Origin: Calditrichia bacterium
GTDB lineage: Bacteria > Calditrichota > Calditrichia > RBG-13-44-9 > J075
Length of the DNA: 64,000 bases
Direction: 5' to 3'
Assembly (NCBI GenBank): GCA_028284905.1
Contig: JANQQU010000072.1
Coordinates: forward strand, 124,001 to 188,000
A program made the position numbers and the translations under genes. The notes under the pieces are model-generated. The model had not been told where the DNA came from and did no database searches. It saw only the letters and a list, made by a program, of their open reading frames with translations. Each line of letters opens with the position of its first letter. Position 1 is the stretch's first letter. Below are positions 26,561-35,890 of this stretch, piece after piece.

Positions 26561-26633
26561 TTCTAAATCTCCAGCAGCCATTGGGAGTTTGTGATAGTGA
26601 CTTTTTGTGAATGCGGTTTCCCATTTATGGTTA

Positions 26634-26680
26634 GCTCCATAGGACAAGCGCGGTCTGACAGGATGTTGGGCTGCGCTTTT
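26634..26680. repeat. Hairpin repeat copy 4
   Basis: GCTCCATAGGACA, then AAGCGCGGTCTGA/TTGGGCTGCGCTT around a CAGGATG loop, followed by a T-run. Both arms differ from copy 2 while preserving pairs (for example GTG/CAC changed to GCG/CGC). Confidence 0.8.
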
Positions 26681-26931
26681 TTTTATCCCCTTTTCAACAC
26701 CACCATTTCCGTCGGCAATCTGCCCATCTGCCATTTACATCATCATCCAAAAGTCGATCAGCCTAAGCCAATTTCTCTCAAAATCTTCACCTATTTTCTC
26801 TGATTTTTATTTATGCGTTTAGTCACCGGCGCTCAGGATTATTGATGTTCTTTATGATCTTATCATTGAAATAGACCTGATATCTGAAAGCAATAACCCT
26901 GTAGCAATTTTGTCTCATCCGCTTTACCGGG

Positions 26932-29900
26932 ATGATTTTGGAGACCTATATGCATTTTTTAAAAATAAATACCAGTAGTTTGAATTCTAATATCATAATC
27001 TTGTTGCGCCTGTTATTACAAGCTGGATTATTGTTGATCCTGTTTGGTAATCATCTTTGGGCCCAGGCAACGCCGGCGACCGTAGGCTATCGCACTTACG
27101 ATTTCGGTGGTGATGTATACGGAGAACCCTCTGCCTTTAAACCGGAAAGTAAGCTTTGGTGGAACGACAATACCTGGTGGGCCAGCATGTTTAACCCTTC
27201 CGCTGAAGAATATCGTATCTACCGTTACAATGTAAATGACATGGATTGGTCTTCCACCGCAACAACCATCGACGATCGCCATAAAACGACTGCGGATGCG
27301 CTTTGGGATGAAGCCAGCGGCAAACTATACATCGTATCCAATTACGTTGAGGAAAATGACGGTGGCCCGGCAGATCCCGGAAACGAAGGGCGCATCTATC
27401 GCTATACTTACAATAGTGGTAACCAAAGCTATTCTTTGGATAGTGGCTTTCCGGTAAATGTTAATAGTTCTGTTTCTGAAACTTTGGTGCTCGATAAAGA
27501 TTCCCAGGGCAAACTGTGGGTCACCTGGACAGAATTGGGAAAAGTGATGCTGAACTACAGTAGCGATGATGGCGTTACCTGGGGCACCCCGTTTATTTTG
27601 CCTATCCAGGGAAATGATATTCAGTTGGATGACATCTCCGCCGTTCGTTACCTCGGTAACGGTGAACTGGGAGTGATGTGGAGTAATCAGGCCGACAAGA
27701 ATCTTTATTTTGCGGTACACCAGGATACTGCTTCACCAACAAACTGGGGAACATTGGCCGATCGGGAAACCGCCCTGGGAAATGGCAGCAATAGTTACGC
27801 TGATGATCATCTTAATCTCAACGTGGCCTGCGACGGTAGCGGCACTCTCTATGCTGTCAGCAAAACAAGCCGGGGCAGCAACGATCCTTTAATAATGCTT
27901 AATGTAAGGGATGCAAACGGTGTTTGGACCAATCACACTGTTTTTCTCGGTTTATACGAGTCTACCCGCCCCACGATGATGATCGACGGGGATAACGAAA
28001 CCATTTATATTTTTGCTTCCAATAAAGAGAACGATCAACGGGGCATTTATTACAAAACCAGCGATCTTAACAATATCTCTTTTCAATCTGGCATCGGCAC
28101 TGCATTTATACTAAGCGATGACGATGATGACATCGACAATCCGACTTCAACCAAACAGTGCATCAACACACAAAGCGGTTTGCTGATGTTGGCCAGTTGT
28201 AAGGATACCGACTATTATCTGCACAACTATATGGAATTAAGTGCGAATCCGATCATTACCGATTTTACTCCGGATAATGGTGCGGAAGGAATATCCGTTA
28301 CCATCAATGGCCGTAACTTTACCGGTACCACAGAGGTTAGCTTTAATGGCACCACAGCTGCATTTACCGTCACTGCGGATACTGTGATTGCCACCAGTGT
28401 ACCTGTTGGCGCCAGCACTGGCACGATTTCCGTTACAAACGCCAACGGCACAACGATCAGCGACAGCAGTTTTATGGTTGTTTCCCCACCGTATATTTTA
28501 ACGACCGGCACCGTCGGAAGTGGCAGCATATCATTAAATCCTCCCGGGGGGAGCTATAATAGCGTTACCAGTGTAACGGTCGCCGCTACACCCGCCAGTG
28601 GATATGTATTTACCGGTTGGAGTGGAGACCTTTCCGGTAATGCAAATCCGGATTCAATTCTCATGAATGGCAATCGTTCTGTAACAGCGATTTTCACCTC
28701 CCAGAGTGCCCTGGCGGTGACGCACGAAGAAACTCAGACAGGAGGTTCTACTGCAACCAACAGCGTAACGACCAGCAGTAATCTAACCGCAGCGGTGGAT
28801 CACCTCTACATTGCGGCAATATCCACCCGCCAGCATGATTTGGCAAGCAGCGTTAGCGGCCTCGGCCTAAGCTGGACCCGCCTGGCCGAACAGTGCAGCG
28901 GCAGATTACAGACCGGCGTGGAGATATGGACTGCCCAGGGCGTTCCCAGCGGCAATGGCACGGTTACCGCCAGTTTTTCCACAACGGTTGATAATGCGGT
29001 TATCGCGGTTTCCCGCTACTCCGGTGTTGCCAGTGTTTCCCCGCTCGGTAGTAATGCCGTCCATAATAGCAACGGTCAAGATGGCAGCTGTAGCGGTGGC
29101 ACGGACAGCAGCGCTTTCTCCATAAATTTTAATGCCAATGCAGGTGGTAGCATTATTTACAGCGCTATTGCTCCACGCCAGAAATCATTCACTCCCGGCA
29201 GTGGTTATAGTGAATTGGCAGAAATTTCCCAGGGAGAAAGCGGTGATAAAATCGGGATCGCAATTCAGGAAAAGTCTCTGGTATCAGAAGCCTTAACAAC
29301 GGTTGATGGCAGCTTCAACGGCAGCACCGATTGGGCTGTATTCGCTCTGGAAATCGTCGGCAATCCGGATTCTGTAACCCAGTTTGATTTAACGACGAAC
29401 ATCAGTGGTATGGGAAGTGTTCAACTCTCCCCTGCCGGTGGCACTTACGATTCTGCCACTGTCGTTACCCTGACCGCTGTTCCTGATTCCGGCTATACTT
29501 TCGATGGCTGGAGCGGGGACTTAAACGGCATTGCCAATCCGGATAGTGTAAGCATGGACAGCAACATTGCCATCACTGCTACATTCAGTGAAATTCCTCC
29601 CACGCAGTTTACGGTTGTAATCAATGCGATTGGTAATGGTAATATTGTCCTCTCCCCTGCCGGCGGCACCTACGATTCTGCATCAGTGGTTACGGTTACG
29701 GCAACAGCAGATTCCGGCTACATTTTCACGGGTTGGAGCGGGGATCTCTCCGGTAACGCAAATCCGGATTCAATAACGCTTAATGAGAATAAAACGATCA
29801 ATGGCACGTTCATCAGGCAGTTTGCCCTGGCGACGAATACTGTCGGCATGGGCAGCATTCAACTCTCCCCTGCCGGTGGTGTTTATGACACTGCGACCGT

Positions 29901-31806
29901 CGTTACCCTGACGGCCCTCCCGGCTGAAGGTTATAATTTTACCGGCTGGAGCGGCGGCTTAACTGGCAGCGAAAATCCGGACAGCCTGACAATGAGTAGC
30001 GATACATCTGTTACGGCAACATTTACAGAAATCCCTCCGGTGCAATATACCGTTACAACATCGGTCAGCGGACCAGGCAGTGTAACGCTTTCCCCGCCCG
30101 GTGGCACTTATGATGCCGGCAGCGAAGTTGTTATCACCGCTATTCCCGATTCTGGTTACGGACTGGAAAACTGGAGCGGGGATTTAGGCGGCAGCGAAAA
30201 TCCCGATACAATTATTGTCAATGACAACATGAGTATCGTTGCTAATTTTATCCGCCAATATTCACTGACCATTAGTAACAATGGATCGGGTAGTGTTTCA
30301 TTATCCCCGGCCGGCGGCATCTATGATAGTGCATCTGTGGTTACCTTAACTCCTGTTCCGGGCAGCGGCTATACTTTTGGCAGTTGGGCGGGCGACCTTG
30401 CCGGCACAGGTAATCCTGAAACAATCTTAATGAATGGGGATAAAACAGTTACCGCGAATTTCACCACAGCCGAAGCGCAATCATTAACTTTCGAAGAAGT
30501 TCAGACCGGTGATGCGACGGAAGTGTTATCCGTGAGTACTACGGGGAACTTAACCGCGGCGACTGATCACCTCTACCTCGCTTCGGTTTCTACCCGGATG
30601 AACATTGCTGTTAGCAGCGTTAGCGGGCTGGGATTAACCTGGACCCTGCTACAACGTCAGTGTGCTGCCCGTAGCCAAACCGCTGTGGAAATTTGGGAAG
30701 CGATCGGCACACCGAGTGGAGATGGTCCGGTGACAGCTACTTTCCTTTCCGCACCAGACCATGCCCTGATAGCCGTTTCCCGCTATTCCGGTGTTGATGC
30801 CCAGGATCCTGTCGGGACCATTCGCGCCGGTAACACGCTAGGCGTCGATGGTAGTTGCACTGGCGGCACAGACAGCAATGCCTATGCATTTCCCCTGCCA
30901 CCAACCGTCGAGGTTTCCCGCTTGTTTATCGCCACTGCCCCACGAAATCGCGATCATACGCCGCATACCGGCATCACCGAGCGTATCGAAATTACTATCG
31001 GTGATGGTGGTGACAAAATCGGGTTGGCAGTATCCGACTCTCAGCTCATTTCCCTCGCCAGCGCCCCGATCAGCGGCACGTTCTCCGGAGATGCCGACTG
31101 GGCAGCGATAGGGATTGAAATTAAACCAGCGCCAGTGGCAAGCGCTCCCCTGGTGGTCCGAACAAAAGTATTTTTGGAAGGTGCGTTTGATAACGGCAAA
31201 ATGAATGTTGATTTACGAAGCAGCGCCCTTCTGGATAGTGCTCACCCCTATAACGCGTCACCATGGTTTTACAGTGGCATGGATAGTAGCATCACTTTAC
31301 CGGACAGCGCCGTCGATTGGGTGCTGGTCCAACTCCGCAGCGGCACCACTGCAGCCAGCGAAGTTGGTGCCCGGGCGGGACTCCTGCGAAACGATGGTGT
31401 ATTGCTGGATACCAGTGGCACTGCTGGATTGACATTCCCGGGGATCCCGAATGGTGATTACTATATCACCATCTACCACCGTAATCATTTGTCGCTAATG
31501 AGCAGCAGCAGCCAGTCCCTGAGCGACAGCAGTGTGCTTTATGATTTCACCAGCGCCCAAAGCCAGGCCTATGGTAGCACGCCAATGTCCAGTTTATCCG
31601 GAGGTGTTTTCGGGATGATTGCCGGAGATAGCAACGGAGATGGTAGTATTGATGCAACAGATAAAAATACCTCCTGGCGAATGGAAAATGGTACTGTGTG
31701 GGGGTATAGCAAATGGTCAGATTTCAATTTGAATGGCGGTATTGATATTGAAGATCTTAATCTCTATTGGCGGAAGAATAATGGTATGTCTACACAAGTG
31801 CCGTGA
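26932..31806 (+). CDS. Giant secreted protein with InlB-type repeats and dockerin-like tail
   Basis: A 1,624-residue exported protein. The signal peptide ends near LFGNHLWAQA (about residue 44; ATG at 26950 is an alternative start). Residues ~50-440 resemble a sialidase/BNR-like beta-propeller. An IPT/TIG domain follows (about 443-518). One InlB B-type repeat (GGxYxS...GYxFTGWSGDLSG) is at about 522-590, and a first 215-residue beta-sandwich module at about 593-809. Five more InlB repeats in tandem (about 819-1180) lead to a second copy of the module (about 1184-1398). The C-terminal region (about 1406-1624) ends in a dockerin-like calcium-binding pair, GDSNGDGSIDATDKN and DFNLNGGIDIEDLN. It is probably cell-surface or extracellular; the function is unknown. 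A terminator follows. Confidence 0.85.
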   Translation: MILETYMHFLKINTSSLNSNIIILLRLLLQAGLLLILFGNHLWAQATPATVGYRTYDFGGDVYGEPSAFKPESKLWWNDNTWWASMFNPSAEEYRIYRYNVNDMDWSSTATTIDDRHKTTADALWDEASGKLYIVSNYVEENDGGPADPGNEGRIYRYTYNSGNQSYSLDSGFPVNVNSSVSETLVLDKDSQGKLWVTWTELGKVMLNYSSDDGVTWGTPFILPIQGNDIQLDDISAVRYLGNGELGVMWSNQADKNLYFAVHQDTASPTNWGTLADRETALGNGSNSYADDHLNLNVACDGSGTLYAVSKTSRGSNDPLIMLNVRDANGVWTNHTVFLGLYESTRPTMMIDGDNETIYIFASNKENDQRGIYYKTSDLNNISFQSGIGTAFILSDDDDDIDNPTSTKQCINTQSGLLMLASCKDTDYYLHNYMELSANPIITDFTPDNGAEGISVTINGRNFTGTTEVSFNGTTAAFTVTADTVIATSVPVGASTGTISVTNANGTTISDSSFMVVSPPYILTTGTVGSGSISLNPPGGSYNSVTSVTVAATPASGYVFTGWSGDLSGNANPDSILMNGNRSVTAIFTSQSALAVTHEETQTGGSTATNSVTTSSNLTAAVDHLYIAAISTRQHDLASSVSGLGLSWTRLAEQCSGRLQTGVEIWTAQGVPSGNGTVTASFSTTVDNAVIAVSRYSGVASVSPLGSNAVHNSNGQDGSCSGGTDSSAFSINFNANAGGSIIYSAIAPRQKSFTPGSGYSELAEISQGESGDKIGIAIQEKSLVSEALTTVDGSFNGSTDWAVFALEIVGNPDSVTQFDLTTNISGMGSVQLSPAGGTYDSATVVTLTAVPDSGYTFDGWSGDLNGIANPDSVSMDSNIAITATFSEIPPTQFTVVINAIGNGNIVLSPAGGTYDSASVVTVTATADSGYIFTGWSGDLSGNANPDSITLNENKTINGTFIRQFALATNTVGMGSIQLSPAGGVYDTATVVTLTALPAEGYNFTGWSGGLTGSENPDSLTMSSDTSVTATFTEIPPVQYTVTTSVSGPGSVTLSPPGGTYDAGSEVVITAIPDSGYGLENWSGDLGGSENPDTIIVNDNMSIVANFIRQYSLTISNNGSGSVSLSPAGGIYDSASVVTLTPVPGSGYTFGSWAGDLAGTGNPETILMNGDKTVTANFTTAEAQSLTFEEVQTGDATEVLSVSTTGNLTAATDHLYLASVSTRMNIAVSSVSGLGLTWTLLQRQCAARSQTAVEIWEAIGTPSGDGPVTATFLSAPDHALIAVSRYSGVDAQDPVGTIRAGNTLGVDGSCTGGTDSNAYAFPLPPTVEVSRLFIATAPRNRDHTPHTGITERIEITIGDGGDKIGLAVSDSQLISLASAPISGTFSGDADWAAIGIEIKPAPVASAPLVVRTKVFLEGAFDNGKMNVDLRSSALLDSAHPYNASPWFYSGMDSSITLPDSAVDWVLVQLRSGTTAASEVGARAGLLRNDGVLLDTSGTAGLTFPGIPNGDYYITIYHRNHLSLMSSSSQSLSDSSVLYDFTSAQSQAYGSTPMSSLSGGVFGMIAGDSNGDGSIDATDKNTSWRMENGTVWGYSKWSDFNLNGGIDIEDLNLYWRKNNGMSTQVP

Positions 31807-31814
31807 TTGAAAAT

Positions 31815-31846
31815 GGGCAAATTTGCAAATGGGCAAATGGGCAATA
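31815..31846. repeat. Octamer repeat GGGCAAAT
   Basis: Four 8-nt units (GGGCAAAT, TTGCAAAT, GGGCAAAT, GGGCAATA) start 8 bp after the stop codon of the giant secreted protein. The reverse complement of the same word is repeated at 43901-43924. Confidence 0.75.
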
Positions 31847-31855
31847 ATAATATGG

Positions 31856-31906
31856 AAAGAACATCATTAGTTAATTTAGACGTTAACCGGTGATGTTCTT
31901 TTTTTA
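31856..31906 (+). terminator. Rho-independent terminator of the giant secreted protein gene
   Basis: An 11-bp stem (AAAGAACATCA at 31856-31866 paired with TGATGTTCTTT at 31891-31901) is followed by a T-run. It separates the + strand gene from the convergent permease gene. Confidence 0.75.
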
Positions 31907-34900
31907 TTCGCCTCTTAGAGATTGTAGTAATGGTAATTTCAGGGCGTTGCCGACTGCGACCATACTGGCTAGTAACCCGGTGAGAAAAACCAGTAAGAGC
32001 GTGACGCCCAGGGATAACCAGGGAATCTGGTCCGGTTGACTCAATGCATGTGGTGCAACGGCAATCAACGCCGAAATGCTTCCAATCAATACTCCCCATA
32101 AAATCAGCACACCGTTCTCTCGTAAAAGCATTTGGGAAATCATACTTTTGCGAAAACCAAAGGCGCGAAAAGTAGCCAATTCTCCCCGCCGTTCGATCAC
32201 ATTACGGAAAAGAATGACGCCCAATCCCAGGGTGCCGAGCAACAGTCCTAATCCCCCCAGAACTTGGAATACCGAGAGATAGGTGTTTTCCACTGCCTGA
32301 TAAGCCGCTAGTTTTTCCGTTGTAGAAGCAACATCGAAACCAAAGTCTCCCAAATTGCTTTCCAATGATTCGCTGACCTCATTCAAGGCCGTCGGCGCAT
32401 CAATCAGGAAGTAGGAAAACCCGCTACGCGAGGGAAAATGCTTGAGAAAGTTTTCTTCGGAAATTAAAAGCTCGCTTTGGAAAACACATTTCTCAAGTAA
32501 TCCGACCAGCCTTAATTTAATTTCCCGGCCATAGTCGTCCTCCATAACGATATCATCGCCCAGCTGCTTGTGCAGAATCCACATCGCCGAGTTGAAGTCC
32601 GCGACTGCCGGGATGACATTCGGACCCGGATCGCTGTTCAGGAGCGTCCAGGGATTTTCATCATCTGCATCATCCGGTAATACCTGGAAGGTAAAACCGC
32701 CCCGCTCGATTTGCCCCGCCGGCACACCGAGCACTCGCGGTTTTTCCGGTTGATAAAGATTCAGGCAACTGGCATCTTCGCCGGGCAATAAACGGAAGGC
32801 GGTAATCGTCGCACCATTCGCGATCGGGGCATCATCATCTTCGAAAAAGAATTCTTCCCGGCCGGCTTCGGAAAGCGGATTCATCAGCAATGGAATGTCC
32901 GACTCTGCCATCAGGGTATATCCCCCAACCCCGGTTGTTAATCCGGTATCGATTCGGCTAAAGTCTTTGCGATTCGCTCCGACGGAGACAATCATAAAGC
33001 TGGCACAAGCTACCAGGGCAACGCAGAGCATGCTTCTGCCCGGTCGACGGGCATTATTCTTCGCTGCCATTTGCCAGATACCCGCCAGGGTGCCGGACTG
33101 CCTGTCTCGCTGCCTAAACCAGGCGTTCAACAAAGTAAGACCGGCAATCAGCAATAGTGCACCGCTGCCAAAGAACAGGCTGGAAGAAGTGTTCAATCCA
33201 CTCACCAGCGCATAGAGGATCATTGCCAGGGCAAGCCCCAGTGAAACCAGGCCGATTACCCGGGCGATTTTTCCGGAACGGCTTTTTGGTGATGCGGTTA
33301 CTCCGGCTAACAGAGACGGCGCAGGAATTTTCTTTAATTGCCGCAGGGTGAGAAAAATAGCCAGGCAAACGATCAGCAAAGCGCCAATATAACCGCCGAT
33401 CAGGCTGCCAGGGTTCACATGTAAAAAGAGGTAACTGCTGCCGGTCGCTTCCACCCAAAGCGTGCGAAGCGCGGCCATCATCAAACCGGCGTAAGCGACT
33501 GCGCCGATTAGTCCGATCAAGCAACCGAGGCCAGCGAGCAAAAGGCCTTCCTTCAGGAATGACCTGCGCACCTGTTTTCCGGTATACCCGGCCGCCAGCA
33601 AGACGCCGATTTCCTTTACGCGCTGCTCTACACCAAGGCGAAATAATAGCCCAACCAATAATGCCGCAGATACGATTAAGAATAGGCTAAACCCGATAAA
33701 CAATCCGCTAAAATCCGTTGCGCCAACGGATGCCTTTAACCCTTGCGCTTTAACCGGTTGAAAAACCATTCCGGCTGAAGCGGCCTGTATATTTTCCTGC
33801 AACGCCACTGCAAAACGGGCCTCCGTTTCCTGGGTTTCCGGGCCGGAAAAACGAATAGACGTTAAAGCGCCAAAGCGACTCTGCCAGAGCGATTGGGCAG
33901 TGGCCAGATTAACAAATGCTCTCGGTGCTGCCCGATAGTCGTCCCAATACAACTCGTCTTTTGTGCGCACCAGATCCAGGTCGACCGGAAAGGGTGGATC
34001 CCAATCATGTATATTGTCCGCATCGCTAATACCGGGGAATTCCGGTGTCAGCGCCTCATCGGCACCGAGGCCGCCCATTGATACGATATCTTTTAACAGG
34101 AATGAACGGTTTTCCTCGCCGAGCGCATCGGCAGCTTCGACCTGAAAATATGTGAGCTGCAGGCTATCTCCCGGCTGCGCCGCGAGGTCATCTGCGGCCC
34201 ATTTATTCAGAAAAATCTCCCCATCTCCCAGGGCTGCCACCGGTGTTCCATCCGGACGTGTGAATCCTCCAAAGCGACCAGCCGCTGCCATATCGATACC
34301 GGCAATAGTGGCATAAGGCATCATTCGGTCGTTTAATGTGGTTTTGTTAACAAGGTAGTTCATTACCGGCAGGGCGGCAAATCCTTCATCTTTCAGCACC
34401 TTTAAGGCGGGAGTCGCGACCGCATCGCCTAGTACAAATTCCCGGCTCTTCAGGGTGGAAAACCCCTCTCCGGTTTTAATTACCAGGCCAACATCTTCCA
34501 GTCGATAGACCTTCTGCAGCAACGATTGCAAGAGATCGTGCTGATCTATTTCCGGGGCAACATCATCATTTTGCGAAACAAATAAGCCATTCACCCGCCC
34601 CTCTTGTTCCAATGCTTTCTGCAACACCGGCAAAGATACAAACGCATTTAAGGGCAGCGCCTGGTTTGGACGCAGGCTAAATCTGCCCATGCCATTATCG
34701 GGAATTACCGCGGTTACTGTCAAGCGCAGGGTTCGCACAACATCATCCGTTTCCTTGCGGCCAAAGAGGGATTCCCGGTGGATATCACTCTTCCGTTCCA
34801 GATAGAGTAACACCGCTTCGCCGACATCAACATTCAGCTCTTTCTGCAAGGCTTCGTTAATAACAATCGCATTGAATGGTTTGCCCTGCGGCTTCTTAAA

Positions 34901-35290
34901 ATAGCCGGTGAGTGTTTCCAGCAGGGCGGGATCTTTTTCATAAAATTCGAGGAAGGATATATCAATACCGAGAATATCCACCCGGGACGCACGGGCCTTC
35001 GAGCGGGGATGAACAGCGCTGCCGGTAATGATAACACCGGCCGAAGCAGCATCAAACTGCGCATCGAAGCCTGCCGCAGTGGCGAGATCTCTAGCAAGCG
35101 CTTCCCGAAAAAAACGGTTGGCCGGCATTACGTAATCAATATCTCCGAGGCGTTGCAGGGTAATATCCCGTAAGCTTCCCCGCACGGAATCCCCAACCAG
35201 TAAAGCGCCGGTTAATACGGCTGCGGCAATCGCAGCACCAAAAATGACGGCCAGATTTATTTTCCAGAAATATTTCAAATTTTCCTTCAC
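31904..35290 (-). CDS. FtsX/LolC-type ABC transporter permease with duplicated FtsX domains
   Basis: A 1,128-residue permease. An N-terminal helix (AVIFGAAIAAAVLTGALLVG) is followed by a large periplasmic domain (about 40-510) and a first FtsX domain with helices at about 520-650 and the typical EQRVKEIGVLLAAGYTGKQV. Further helices lie at about 675-770. A second periplasmic domain precedes the last FtsX domain (about 1005-1128), with ERRGELATFRAFGFRKSMI. This double layout matches large lipoprotein or substrate-extrusion permeases of the LolCDE/MacB superfamily. The matching ATPase is probably the gene at 37841-38524 on the same strand, although three genes lie between. The substrate is unknown. 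Confidence 0.88.
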   Translation of the reverse strand: MKENLKYFWKINLAVIFGAAIAAAVLTGALLVGDSVRGSLRDITLQRLGDIDYVMPANRFFREALARDLATAAGFDAQFDAASAGVIITGSAVHPRSKARASRVDILGIDISFLEFYEKDPALLETLTGYFKKPQGKPFNAIVINEALQKELNVDVGEAVLLYLERKSDIHRESLFGRKETDDVVRTLRLTVTAVIPDNGMGRFSLRPNQALPLNAFVSLPVLQKALEQEGRVNGLFVSQNDDVAPEIDQHDLLQSLLQKVYRLEDVGLVIKTGEGFSTLKSREFVLGDAVATPALKVLKDEGFAALPVMNYLVNKTTLNDRMMPYATIAGIDMAAAGRFGGFTRPDGTPVAALGDGEIFLNKWAADDLAAQPGDSLQLTYFQVEAADALGEENRSFLLKDIVSMGGLGADEALTPEFPGISDADNIHDWDPPFPVDLDLVRTKDELYWDDYRAAPRAFVNLATAQSLWQSRFGALTSIRFSGPETQETEARFAVALQENIQAASAGMVFQPVKAQGLKASVGATDFSGLFIGFSLFLIVSAALLVGLLFRLGVEQRVKEIGVLLAAGYTGKQVRRSFLKEGLLLAGLGCLIGLIGAVAYAGLMMAALRTLWVEATGSSYLFLHVNPGSLIGGYIGALLIVCLAIFLTLRQLKKIPAPSLLAGVTASPKSRSGKIARVIGLVSLGLALAMILYALVSGLNTSSSLFFGSGALLLIAGLTLLNAWFRQRDRQSGTLAGIWQMAAKNNARRPGRSMLCVALVACASFMIVSVGANRKDFSRIDTGLTTGVGGYTLMAESDIPLLMNPLSEAGREEFFFEDDDAPIANGATITAFRLLPGEDASCLNLYQPEKPRVLGVPAGQIERGGFTFQVLPDDADDENPWTLLNSDPGPNVIPAVADFNSAMWILHKQLGDDIVMEDDYGREIKLRLVGLLEKCVFQSELLISEENFLKHFPSRSGFSYFLIDAPTALNEVSESLESNLGDFGFDVASTTEKLAAYQAVENTYLSVFQVLGGLGLLLGTLGLGVILFRNVIERRGELATFRAFGFRKSMISQMLLRENGVLILWGVLIGSISALIAVAPHALSQPDQIPWLSLGVTLLLVFLTGLLASMVAVGNALKLPLLQSLRGE

Positions 35291-35535
35291 AGAAACTCCT
35301 TTATACCGGCTCTTTCAGTCTATTGCGCGATTAAGCGAATCATGTTCATGAGGGCCAGGCAATGTTACTTTTTTCCTGCATACGGTGACGTTTTGTCTAT
35401 GGTGGGATAATGCAGCAACAAACGGCAGTGAAGGCTGGATATAACCGGTGTTGCCGACAGCAGTGAAAAGAATCTTCATAGGTCGTCTGGTAACAAAAAT
35501 TAATTAGCGTCAGGATTAATTCAGAAACAGCGCTT

Positions 35536-35841
35536 TTACCGCTCGATGGGAAACAGCTGATCCAGCTTAAAATACTGGAAAACCTTGTAAGCCTTTTCGC
35601 TCATTCCCTTAATTCGCATACTGCGATCATTGTTGCTCAGTTTCTGATGAAAATCCAGGACAGCACCAATTGCAGAACTGGTGATACCGGTAATTTCCGA
35701 GAAATCGAGCACTGCTTCCGTAAAATCATCCTCCAGGCGTTCTTCCAGAAAATTGGCCAGATTCGTGGTATCTTCAAAAATAATATTACCATGAAAAGAA
35801 ATTTTCAAGACACCATCCTGCAGTGTATGATTGTATCGCAT
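35536..35841 (-). CDS. STAS-domain anti-anti-sigma factor-like protein
   Basis: A 101-residue single STAS domain. The conserved phosphorylatable serine region is FSEITGITSSAIGAVLDFHQ (about 47-66), in the place of the SpoIIAA-type D-S-x-G motif. Such proteins are phosphorylated by a serine kinase and released by a phosphatase to relieve an anti-sigma factor or another partner. No partner kinase or phosphatase is in the window. The ribosome binding site is AGAGG. It lies 50 bp after the alcohol dehydrogenase gene on the same strand. Confidence 0.88.
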   Translation of the reverse strand: MRYNHTLQDGVLKISFHGNIIFEDTTNLANFLEERLEDDFTEAVLDFSEITGITSSAIGAVLDFHQKLSNNDRSMRIKGMSEKAYKVFQYFKLDQLFPIER

Positions 35842-35890
35842 ATTTACCTCTTAATATTATGGACAGCTCTTATCCTGTTAGTCGCGAATT

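Larger units (their letters stand above)
25963..26931. other. 969-bp spacer with four structured hairpin repeats
   Basis: No protein-coding gene is supported. A 206-codon minus-strand open frame (26114-26734) runs across the repeats and has repeated translations of them, so it is rejected. The four hairpin repeats are listed separately. A short stem (GAATCC/GGATTC near 26398-26421) followed by a T-rich run might end the EPS transcript. Confidence 0.6.

Noticed and set aside
26124-26680. CRISPR-like array
   Set aside because: Only four copies with irregular spacing (118, 270 and 122 bp), diverged arms and no cas genes.
26114-26734. 206-codon minus-strand open frame
   Set aside because: It crosses all four hairpin repeats and translates the repeat several times; no domain and no ribosome binding site.
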